From contig CAJUKB010000005.1 in the NCBI GenBank assembly GCA_910587325.1, forward strand, positions 1 through 64,000: DNA of 64,000 bases, read 5' to 3'. Shown in pieces: positions 34,970 through 42,527 of this stretch. Below the pieces are notes generated by a model. It had not been told where the DNA came from. It ran no database searches and saw only the letters and a list, made by a program, of their open reading frames with translations. Each line of letters opens with the position of its first letter. Position 1 is the first letter of the stretch. The translations under genes were made by a program, and so were the position numbers. The stretch comes from an uncultured Bacilli bacterium. GTDB lineage: Bacteria; Bacillota_I; Bacilli_A; RF39; UBA660.

Positions 34970-34998
34970 ATTATATCCTAATTGCTATTTTTAAGCAA
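34970..34998 (-). promoter_or_regulatory. Promoter of the prepilin-like gene
   Basis: Minus-strand TTGCTT (complement of 34993-34998) and TATAAT (complement of 34970-34975) are 17 bases apart, about 30 bases before the ATG at 34941. Confidence 0.75.
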
Positions 34999-35004
34999 GA
35001 AGTC

Positions 35005-35160
35005 TTAACAATAATTTTTAGAATAAATTCTTCTAATAGAAGAGCCTACTGTTCTTCCTAAATCCAACACTGTATTTATAAGTCTTGCAATGGAATTAAA
35101 CAAGGTTGCTGTAATAGCTCCTCCTCTTATTTCATATAATTCTACTTCTTCTAACTTCAT
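35005..35160 (-). CDS. Double-glycine leader peptide B, 51 aa
   Basis: A short gene with a strong GGGAGGT ribosome binding site. The leader is MKLEEVELYEIRGG, with hydrophobic residues at the positions expected before Gly-Gly. The mature part would be 37 residues starting AITATLFNSIARL and ending with IYSKNYC. It is amphipathic and basic, with a lone C-terminal Cys. The peptide fits the class IIb bacteriocin or secreted-signal pattern. It lies eleven bases behind peptide A in the exporter operon. Confidence 0.8.
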   Translation of the reverse strand: MKLEEVELYEIRGGAITATLFNSIARLINTVLDLGRTVGSSIRRIYSKNYC

Positions 35161-35170
35161 AAGTACCTCC

Positions 35171-35308
35171 CTAATTGCATTTTAAAGGACGAAGTATTCC
35201 ATCCACAACTCCGGCGATAAATACACCGATTGCTCCAATAATTCCTAAAATGGAATAACTAATTCCTCCTCCTGTAATATTTTGAAGTTCTTGTTCTTTT
35301 AAAATCAT
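35171..35308 (-). CDS. Double-glycine leader peptide A, 45 aa
   Basis: The leader MILKEQELQNITGG ends in Gly-Gly, as in substrates of C39-peptidase exporters. The mature part would be 31 residues, GISYSILGIIGAIG..., with GxxxG-type spacing in IGAIG and GVVDG, and a Cys two residues from the C-terminus. The ATG lies two bases after the stop of the accessory gene and GAAAGAGGT precedes it. No bacteriocin family was identified by name. Confidence 0.8.
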   Translation of the reverse strand: MILKEQELQNITGGGISYSILGIIGAIGVFIAGVVDGILRPLKCN

Positions 35309-35310
35309 AT

Positions 35311-35739
35311 TTACCTCTCTTTCATTATTTTGATGATTTTCTTAATTAATTTTTCTTTGTTTTTATAAATCTGTAGTTTTACAAATTCTTTATTTTTCCC
35401 TTCATATTCTTTTGCTTTTAGTGTAATACTTTGGATGCCCTCATTGGAACTATCTAACACTACATCATCAAAAAACGTTTCTTCTATTTCATATTTATTT
35501 CCATTAATTTTAATAAAGTCATAGGTAAATCCTTCTCTATAAGGATAATAAAAAGTTAATGTACATACATCATGGCATAAAGTCTCAGCATTCGTTTCAT
35601 ATACGTTATACGCCTCTTTTTTATACGAATAAAGAATAAGAAAGAAAATGATAATGACAGGAACGAAATAAAAAAATATATATTTTTTTCTATCCTTACG
35701 TAAATAACTATTTAAATTGTATTTTAAATATTCTTGCAT
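35311..35739 (-). CDS. Small membrane accessory protein of the peptide exporter, 142 aa
   Basis: One membrane helix at about residues 22-40 (IFFYFVPVIIIFFLILYS) and an external domain of about 100 residues with a cysteine pair (ETLCHDVCTLTFYYP). The gene overlaps the exporter's stop by about 16 bases and is followed at once by the two peptide genes. It could be a shortened membrane-fusion (HlyD-like) adaptor or an immunity protein. Normal HlyD-type partners are about 450 residues, so neither role is shown. Confidence 0.6.
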   Translation of the reverse strand: MQEYLKYNLNSYLRKDRKKYIFFYFVPVIIIFFLILYSYKKEAYNVYETNAETLCHDVCTLTFYYPYREGFTYDFIKINGNKYEIEETFFDDVVLDSSNEGIQSITLKAKEYEGKNKEFVKLQIYKNKEKLIKKIIKIMKER

Positions 35740-37790
35740 AGTAACTCTCCAAAATCATAGACAGTATCAAAGTACCTGCCATGGTTTTTATGACTAACAT
35801 AAATAATAGTTTTATCTTTGAAATAGGCTTTTAATTTTTTTATAATGCTAATCTCTAACTCACTATTCACTTCACTTAAGGCTTCATCCAAAATAAGAAT
35901 TTGAAAATCATTTAATAAGGCTCTTGCTAAAATAATTCTTTGTTTTTCTCCTCCCGAAATATTAATCGAATCTTTTGGTAAAAAGGTTTCATAACGAAGC
36001 GGCTTTTTTAAAACGATACTTTCGATTTCACAAATACTCAAAATATCTAAGTATTTCTCTTCAAGTATCTCACGACCTAATAAAATGTTATTTTTAATCG
36101 TATCTTGCATTAAATTTTCTTTTTGGCTTACATAAGTGATATTTTTTCGAATTGTATCCAAACTATAATCGTTTATACTCACATTCCCTATTTTTATATT
36201 ATTATTTTTTACTTCTAATAAACGACTTAACATTTGACACAATGTTGATTTTCCACAACCACTATTTCCCTTAAACATAACACAAGATTTTTCTTTGATT
36301 TCCAAATGAAAATTTGTAAATAATTTCGAAAAATCGTTATAGGAAAAGTTTAAATCTTCTACCACAATATCGCCATTTTGAAATTCCTTTAATCCAACAT
36401 CGTCTTGCTCTTCTCTAACGTTATAAAAATCATTTATTTTTTCAATGCCTACTTTTACATAATTATAGTTAGGGATTAAGTTTATAATTGTTTTAAAAGG
36501 GGTGAAAAAGAAACTAATTAAACTTTCAAACGTAATCAAATTGATTAAACTACAATTTTGCTTTAGTATTTCATAAAGACCAAAAGAAATGACAACAAAA
36601 TGCATAAATTCTTCCAAAAAAACAGCGATAGAATTGGTTTGCATTCCGATCTTTTTTAAGTCGTAAGATTTTTCTAAGTACTTAAAAAGATACACTTCCA
36701 TTTTTTGTAACATTTTTTTGACAAGATTTAGATTTTTAAGTGAGATAAAAGAATCAATATTCTCTACTACAATGGATTCAAAATCCACATCAGTTTCATT
36801 CACACTTAAAGCCTTTTTATAAATGATTTTGCCGAATATTATTCCAAATAACACATAAGTAAACACAAATAAACAAAGAAGGAAAAAAAGTGTTTTGTGA
36901 ATTTGAAATAGAATAATTCCGACACTAAAAGCCAAGATAGAATCTAAAAGAATAGTAATGAAAATCTCACTAAATACTTCTTTAATATTTGCAAGTTCTT
37001 TTATTCTTACCATGATTTCTCCCGTTGTTCTATCTTTCATAAAATAATTGGGAAGCAAAAACAAATGATGCAGAAAATCGTTATACAAATACCCATCTAG
37101 ATTTTTATTAAGTACATTTTTAAAATGATTACGAAGATAGTATAAGAGTTCTTTGATTGCATACAGAATCATAAAAAAGAATATAAGAGTGGTGATTATT
37201 GTTTTCTCTTCGTTATCCGTAATAAAATTCATACCTACTTTAAAATAAAATCCAGTAATGATAGTAACAAAAGTTAACAAAGACGTTAAGAATAGTATTT
37301 TAAGTACAATCTTTTTTTCTTTTTTAAAAACTTCTTTAATGAGTTCTAACAAATGGTTTTCGTTTATAATTTTAGGTAGCTGATGTTTCGGATAAAGAGT
37401 GATGATGTTTCCTGACCAAATGGACTCAAAATCATTTTTAGAAATTTTTATTTTTCCTTTTGCAGGATCCATAACAATCATGTCGTTTGCACTTACTTTA
37501 TAAACTACTAAGAAGTGATTATAATGATTTATTTCGACATGTGCAATAATGGGAAGTATGTTATTTTCTAAATCACTTACTTTCTCTAACTTCATACCGT
37601 AAGCATCAAATCCATAATTACGAGCTGTTTTCACAAGATGATAGGCTGTTGTCCCCTCCAAAGACGTATGCGTATCTTGTCTTAATTTTTCAAGTGGGAT
37701 ATATCCGCCATAGTATTTAATTATGGAAAGTAATGAACATACTCCACAATCTTTTAAATCCTGTTGTCTTACGATTATATTTTTTTTCAT
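35724..37790 (-). CDS. Peptidase C39-containing ABC peptide exporter
   Basis: It cleaves double-glycine leaders and exports the peptides through the membrane. The N-terminal C39 domain has QQDLKDCGVCSL (catalytic Cys15), NHYNHFLVVY (His) and VMDPAKG (Asp). Residues 150-430 are the six-helix transmembrane domain. The ATPase part has GNSGCGKSTL, NISGGEKQRIIL, LILDEAL and YVSHKNH. Length of 688 aa is normal. I chose the ATG at 37790, with GAGGAGG upstream, over one 60 bases earlier. Downstream genes encode its probable substrates. Confidence 0.95.
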   Translation of the reverse strand: MKKNIIVRQQDLKDCGVCSLLSIIKYYGGYIPLEKLRQDTHTSLEGTTAYHLVKTARNYGFDAYGMKLEKVSDLENNILPIIAHVEINHYNHFLVVYKVSANDMIVMDPAKGKIKISKNDFESIWSGNIITLYPKHQLPKIINENHLLELIKEVFKKEKKIVLKILFLTSLLTFVTIITGFYFKVGMNFITDNEEKTIITTLIFFFMILYAIKELLYYLRNHFKNVLNKNLDGYLYNDFLHHLFLLPNYFMKDRTTGEIMVRIKELANIKEVFSEIFITILLDSILAFSVGIILFQIHKTLFFLLCLFVFTYVLFGIIFGKIIYKKALSVNETDVDFESIVVENIDSFISLKNLNLVKKMLQKMEVYLFKYLEKSYDLKKIGMQTNSIAVFLEEFMHFVVISFGLYEILKQNCSLINLITFESLISFFFTPFKTIINLIPNYNYVKVGIEKINDFYNVREEQDDVGLKEFQNGDIVVEDLNFSYNDFSKLFTNFHLEIKEKSCVMFKGNSGCGKSTLCQMLSRLLEVKNNNIKIGNVSINDYSLDTIRKNITYVSQKENLMQDTIKNNILLGREILEEKYLDILSICEIESIVLKKPLRYETFLPKDSINISGGEKQRIILARALLNDFQILILDEALSEVNSELEISIIKKLKAYFKDKTIIYVSHKNHGRYFDTVYDFGELLCKNI

Positions 37791-37876
37791 TTTTGCCTCC
37801 TCATTCTTATATATACACCGTAAATTGGGAATTTCCTTTTTTTGAGGCAAATTTTTTGATAAAAAAAGAAAAAAAC

Positions 37877-37901
37877 ATCTTAAATTCTACTTTTTTAAGA
37901 T
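37877..37901 (-). terminator. Terminator upstream of the exporter gene
   Basis: Perfect 8-base arms ATCTTAAA/TTTAAGAT, loop of nine, then GTTTTTTT on the minus strand. It would end transcription from the decayed gene upstream, or act as a leader attenuator of the exporter operon. Confidence 0.65.
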
Positions 37902-37986
37902 ATTTTTATGTTTTTGTCTATTTATATGTAATTCAATTTCCTTTTTAGCTTTTAAATTCAATTTAATTCATTAATATGGATTCTCT

Positions 37987-38205
37987 TTACAACGTTTCCG
38001 CTTTATATAAAGCATTTGAGACTAAATTAAAAACAGGTCTTATCCCAAAAGTACGATTATCATGAATAACAATATAAATATAACTTATAACTCTGTTTGA
38101 GTTATTTGACCAATTTTTAGGCGGATTAGTACCTGGATTATCACTATATAAAAATATAAAATGTTCATAGCAATTTCTACATATACAAGAATTTGCATCA
38201 GAGTT
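37987..38205 (-). pseudogene. Remnant of a surface-type protein C-terminus
   Basis: An open stretch encodes NSDANSCICRNCYEHF, then YIYIVIHDNRTFGIRPVFNLV, and ends with ALYKAETL and a stop. The I-R-P-V-x-N-L ending resembles the C-termini of large exported proteins in this group and the pilin-like protein at 34177. There is no start. The 5' part was presumably removed near the IS982 remnant. Confidence 0.5.
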
Positions 38206-38250
38206 GTTCGGAAACTCTGTTTAATTTTGCCAAAGTTGTTATATTTACTA

Positions 38251-38780
38251 TTACTTCTTTTTAATGCATATAATTTGATATTTTTGTTTTATTTCCTCTA
38301 CAAATTTTCCTACATATCCTTTATCTCCAAATAAAATATTAATATCAACAAGGTCAGCTAATTCAAATACTGCATCTCTATCATCAATATTAGCAGGTGT
38401 TAGTACATAGTCATATGGATTACCATCTAAATCTGTTATAACATGTACTTTAAAACCAAAATATTTCTCCTTTTTGCTTGCACAATAACCATACGTCGCA
38501 ATACCTTTGAATAACTTTGAAAAGAAAGCTCTTCCAAATTTACTTGTCGTTAATGGGAAACTGTCTACAATTTTATAAATAGAATGTTGAAATTTCATAA
38601 AATTTCTTCTTATTGCTCTTATAACGGTCATCAAAGAATTTATTGTTCTATTAAACCTTGAACGTTCTACATAGTTAACAAGACTAGCAAAATTTTGTTT
38701 TAGAAATGGATATCCTTTATTTATACTAAATCCCAAACATTGAATGATCAATAAATTGTTATTATTTCCACATCATTCAT
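38251..38780 (-). mobile_element. IS982-family transposase remnant
   Basis: The minus strand encodes VERSRFNRTINSL, then IVDSFPLTTSKFGRAF, then GYCASKKEKYFGFKVH and LTPANIDDRDAV, then FGDKGYVG: the DDE catalytic core of IS982 transposases. The part before it (NDVEIITIYLI) is in another frame, the first 90 or so residues are absent, and the C-terminus is missing after IICIKKK. No inverted repeats are apparent. It is not functional. Confidence 0.75.
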
Positions 38781-38875
38781 TTTTGATACCTCGATACACT
38801 AGATGCTCCTAAATACCACTATGTATTTTTAGTATTCTCCTAAGTTATTCCTATATCTACTTAAATTATCATAAT

Positions 38876-39130
38876 TTAATGTCTAAGCTTTTTCCATTTA
38901 TTTACAAATACTTTTAAAGCTTTGTTATACTCTTCCTCAGTATCCAACCCTAAAATATATTTTTCTTTTTTATCATATTTTCTTATGATAATTTCAGGCA
39001 TCTCTATTTCTTCACTTTCTATTTCATTTGGTAAACTCAAATAAATATATTTTGTATCTTCAATAAGAATAGTATCTACTATTACATATTCTTCGTTATC
39101 TTCTAACTGTACTGTCTTGACCTTCATCAT
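38876..39130 (-). CDS. DUF1292-like small protein, 84 aa
   Basis: An acidic beta-rich protein with EDNEEYVIVDTILIEDTKYIYL, the pattern of DUF1292. I prefer the ATG at 39130, which has AGGAGGT eight bases upstream, over a GTG six bases earlier. It overlaps the end of the coiled-coil gene upstream by about 35 bases. A similar pairing occurs at 52496-55266. The function is unknown. Confidence 0.6.
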   Translation of the reverse strand: MMKVKTVQLEDNEEYVIVDTILIEDTKYIYLSLPNEIESEEIEMPEIIIRKYDKKEKYILGLDTEEEYNKALKVFVNKWKKLRH

Positions 39131-40139
39131 AAACACTTACCTCCTCTGCTCCCATTCTATAAATTTCAAAACTGACATATTTAGACAAATCTTTAAACTC
39201 TTTAAAGTTGTTCTTTTTTAAAATATCTTCTACATCTTTATAATCTGTTCCATAGTATAAATTAAATTCTGCCATAATGGTATTCATATAATTATTCTTA
39301 CTTTCCTTATCTAACTTTGTGTATAACATATAAAAACCAACGATAGGATTTTCATAAGTCTCATGAGTTTGTTCCATAAGCTTTTTCCAATCATGTACAT
39401 AAATTTGTCTATTTCCCTTATCACTATGAACCCATTCTTTATTCGTATTAGGTTCATAAATCGTTTCTGTATATGTTTCTAGTGCTTCACTTCTTAAATG
39501 ATATGCATAAATATCATCAGCATATGTTGAACCAACCATTAATACACTCGTTAATACTGCACAAGCACCAACAAACTTCAGTACGTTTTTTTTGAACTTA
39601 TTTTCATCCATTTTTTTCGCTTTTTGTTTATTTTTTACTTTAACTCCCGGTTTTACACTTTTTTCTATACATTTTTCAATAACTTGTTTATCTATTTCTA
39701 ACATAGTGCCACTTTTACACTCTTTTACCAAAGATAAAAAAGCTTGTTTTTGCATATTAGGTTCTTCTTGTGCATTCATTTTTTCTGAATAATTCTGCTC
39801 TTCATCAATAACTCCACTAATCTCTTCAGCACTCATTTCTTGTTCCATTTGATTTTGATATTCTGACTCTATAGCTTTTACTGTTTCTTGATTAATAACA
39901 GAAACATCAACCCCTTCCATAGAAGATTGTAAATTTTGTTCTGTTTGCCAATTATCTATACTATCCATAGTATTTCCAACTACTTTATAAGAATTCTTAA
40001 TCACTTCTATCTCTTGGTTTAATTGGTTTAATTGTCCTTCTAAATGAGTATACATAACACGAAGACCCTTTTCGATTTGGTCATTCATTTGCTGATTGGC
40101 TTTTCTCATATCTTCTAAGTATTTACTAAATTCATCCAT
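39096..40139 (-). CDS. Coiled-coil membrane protein, 347 aa
   Basis: The N-terminal third is helical and probably coiled coil (LEGQLNQLNQEIEVIKNS). An acidic linker and a basic stretch (KNKQKAKKMDENKFKK) precede one membrane helix near residues 190-208 (FVGACAVLTSVLMVGSTYA). A soluble external domain of about 140 residues follows. I recognise no family. The start is taken at the ATG of MDEFSKYLEDM. It is paired with a DUF1292 gene, like the larger pair at 52.5-55.3 kb. Confidence 0.65.
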   Translation of the reverse strand: MDEFSKYLEDMRKANQQMNDQIEKGLRVMYTHLEGQLNQLNQEIEVIKNSYKVVGNTMDSIDNWQTEQNLQSSMEGVDVSVINQETVKAIESEYQNQMEQEMSAEEISGVIDEEQNYSEKMNAQEEPNMQKQAFLSLVKECKSGTMLEIDKQVIEKCIEKSVKPGVKVKNKQKAKKMDENKFKKNVLKFVGACAVLTSVLMVGSTYADDIYAYHLRSEALETYTETIYEPNTNKEWVHSDKGNRQIYVHDWKKLMEQTHETYENPIVGFYMLYTKLDKESKNNYMNTIMAEFNLYYGTDYKDVEDILKKNNFKEFKDLSKYVSFEIYRMGAEEVSVYDEGQDSTVRR

Positions 40140-40273
40140 TTCAAGCACCAACTTTCTATTTTAACTATACTCTTATTTACTTATTATTGTCAATATAAAG
40201 TAAATCACTTTACAAAGTATAATTTTCTCTTTCTTAATATGGTATCATATATATTATAGAAAGAGGTTTTAAT

Positions 40274-41635
40274 ATGAATATAGATAGAACTATTTTTAAA
40301 GAATACGATATACGTGGTACTTATAAAGAGAATATAACGGAAGACATTGCCTATTTAATTGGACGTGGTTATGGAAGTTATTTAAGAGAAAAGCTAAACC
40401 AAAATTCTTGTGTGGTAGGAAGAGACAATCGTTTATCTAGTCTGTCATTGAGTAATGCTTTAATAGAAGGCATTACGGACAGTGGATGTGATTGTATCAA
40501 TTATGGTCAAATTACGACTCCTATGCACTATTTAACAAGGCATATAAATAACTTATATGGCATTATGGTTACTGCTAGTCACAATCCAAAAGAAGACAAT
40601 GGTTTTAAGTTTTCGTTTGATAAACTTGCCAATGCTCGTGGAGAAATGATTTACGAATTTCGTGATTATGTCATGACAGGCAACTTTTTAGAAGGACACG
40701 GAAAAGTAATTTCCAAAGATATTAAAAATGCATATTTAGATTATATGAAACGAAACATAGAAATGGGGGAAAAACGTGTAAAAGCGGTCATTGATTTAGG
40801 AAACGGTGCCACTACTTGTATTGCCAAAGACGTTCATAACTTATTTTCCAATTTAGACATTACCTATATCTGTGATGCAAATGATGGAAGTTTTCCTAAT
40901 CACCATCCAGACCCTGCTGTTGAAGACAATATGGAAATGTTGAAGCAAAAAGTACTAGAAGTCCATGCCGATGTTGGTATTGCCTATGATGGAGATGGAG
41001 ATAGAATTGGAATCGTTTTAGAAAATGGAGAGTATATTTCCGCAGACCAATACATGATTTTAATTTGCAAAGACTTACTTCCTAAGATTGAAAATAAAAC
41101 AATACTCTATGATGTCAAATGTTCTAAATCTTTAGAAGATGAAATTAAAAAGTTTGATGGTACACCTTATTGTTATCGCACAGGAACAAGTTACACAGAA
41201 GCCAAGACAAAAGAATTAGGTTTATCTTTTGGAGGAGAATTTTCAGGACACGTTTTCTTTAATGATCGTGATTATGCTTTAGGCAGTGGTATTTATGCGG
41301 GACTTAGACTTATAGAAATTTTATCAAAAACAGATAAAACTTTAAGTGAAATGTTAGAAGATACAACGAAATACTACTCTACTCCAGAAATTAAAATAGC
41401 CACAACCAATGAAAAAAAGTTTGAAATCGTCGATAAAGTTTTAGAATATGTGAAGAATAAAAACTACAATTATAATGATATTGATGGTATTCGAGTTTCA
41501 TTTAACAATGGATGGGCACTTGTTCGAGCAAGTAATACAGGCCCAAATCTAACCATCCGTTTTGAAGCTAAAACAGAAGAATATTTAGAAGAACTAAAAA
41601 AAGAATTTATGGAAATTATAAATAATTATCTATAA
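40274..41635 (+). CDS. manB: Phosphomannomutase/phosphoglucomutase
   Basis: An alpha-D-phosphohexomutase that moves phosphate between C1 and C6 of hexose phosphates, feeding wall and surface sugars. The phosphoserine loop is TASHNPKEDNGFKFS (about residue 97), the metal loop is YDGDGDRIG, the sugar loop is GGEFSGH and the phosphate loop is RASNTGPNLTIRFEA. Length of 453 aa is normal. AGAGG precedes the ATG. It is a single plus-strand gene ending at a strong shared terminator. Confidence 0.95.
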   Translation: MNIDRTIFKEYDIRGTYKENITEDIAYLIGRGYGSYLREKLNQNSCVVGRDNRLSSLSLSNALIEGITDSGCDCINYGQITTPMHYLTRHINNLYGIMVTASHNPKEDNGFKFSFDKLANARGEMIYEFRDYVMTGNFLEGHGKVISKDIKNAYLDYMKRNIEMGEKRVKAVIDLGNGATTCIAKDVHNLFSNLDITYICDANDGSFPNHHPDPAVEDNMEMLKQKVLEVHADVGIAYDGDGDRIGIVLENGEYISADQYMILICKDLLPKIENKTILYDVKCSKSLEDEIKKFDGTPYCYRTGTSYTEAKTKELGLSFGGEFSGHVFFNDRDYALGSGIYAGLRLIEILSKTDKTLSEMLEDTTKYYSTPEIKIATTNEKKFEIVDKVLEYVKNKNYNYNDIDGIRVSFNNGWALVRASNTGPNLTIRFEAKTEEYLEELKKEFMEIINNYL

Positions 41636-41653
41636 ATTCTTTTTTATACAGCA

Positions 41654-41690
41654 AAATAAAAGAACCTTTAAAAAATAGGTTCTTTTATTT
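41654..41690. terminator. Bidirectional terminator between manB and deoD
   Basis: A perfect 14-base stem (41654-41667 with 41677-41690) and nine-base loop have A-runs and T-runs on each side. It serves the convergent genes and overlaps the deoD stop. Confidence 0.85.
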
Positions 41691-42428
41691 TATGATTGAT
41701 TCTAAGGCAAGTGTAATAGATTCATTTAATGATTTTTCACGATCTTCTTGACTCATGAATACTTCACTAAACTTACTATCCACAACTGTTAAGATACAAG
41801 CGGCTTGTTTGTCAAAGGAATCGGCGATATGAAATAGAGCAAAAGCTTCCATTTCTTCTGCTACAATTTGAATATTTTTAGGAACTCTTGCAAGTACATG
41901 CTCATTATCACTATAAAATCCAAATTGTTCTGTACTCATAGCTGTACCATTATAAACGTGTAAATTCAAGCTATTTGCTACTTCATTAATAGTAGAATTC
42001 AAATTTTTACTTGGATAAGCTAAATGCGTTGGGTCTCCATTGTAAGAATAAGCAAAATTCCCTTCATTATAAGCACAATCTACTACTACCAAATCTGGAA
42101 CATTTAATTCTGGAATTAAACCTCCACAAGTTCCTACACGAATGATTTTTTCAACGTTAAAGAAGTAAAATAATTCAAATGCGTAGATACTCATACTTGG
42201 CATTCCCATACCATGTCCCATAACCGTTACTCTCGTTCCTTTATACTCTCCTGTATAGACAAACATATTTCTTGTATCACTCACAAGTTTTGCTTCACTT
42301 AAGAAGTTCTCCGCAATATATTTTGCACGTAATGGGTCTCCCGGCATGACGACAATAGGTGCAATATCACTCGCCGTACACGCTATATGTGCAGGTTTTA
42401 TATGCTCTAAAACTTTTGGTGCCTTCAC
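41685..42428 (-). CDS. deoD: Purine-nucleoside phosphorylase
   Basis: It splits purine nucleosides with phosphate in nucleoside salvage. The hexameric DeoD type is recognised by MPGDPLRAKYIAE, GHGMGMPSMSIYAFEL, RVGTCGGLI and EEMEAFALF. Length of about 247 aa is normal. I chose the GTG at 42428, since AAGGAG lies eight bases upstream; the GTG at 42437 abuts that site. It stands alone between a shared terminator and the U32 gene. Confidence 0.95.
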   Translation of the reverse strand: MKAPKVLEHIKPAHIACTASDIAPIVVMPGDPLRAKYIAENFLSEAKLVSDTRNMFVYTGEYKGTRVTVMGHGMGMPSMSIYAFELFYFFNVEKIIRVGTCGGLIPELNVPDLVVVDCAYNEGNFAYSYNGDPTHLAYPSKNLNSTINEVANSLNLHVYNGTAMSTEQFGFYSDNEHVLARVPKNIQIVAEEMEAFALFHIADSFDKQAACILTVVDSKFSEVFMSQEDREKSLNESITLALESIIK

Positions 42429-42527
42429 AACAATCACTCCTTATTATTCTATTTGTAGTATATCAAAAAAAAGTAAAGTTATAAATAAATTTACTCTACT
42501 TTTACTTTTATTGACTAAAATTTTACA

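Noticed and set aside
38251..38780. Functional IS982 copy
   Set aside because: The N-terminus is frameshifted and short, the C-terminus is missing, and no terminal inverted repeats are visible.
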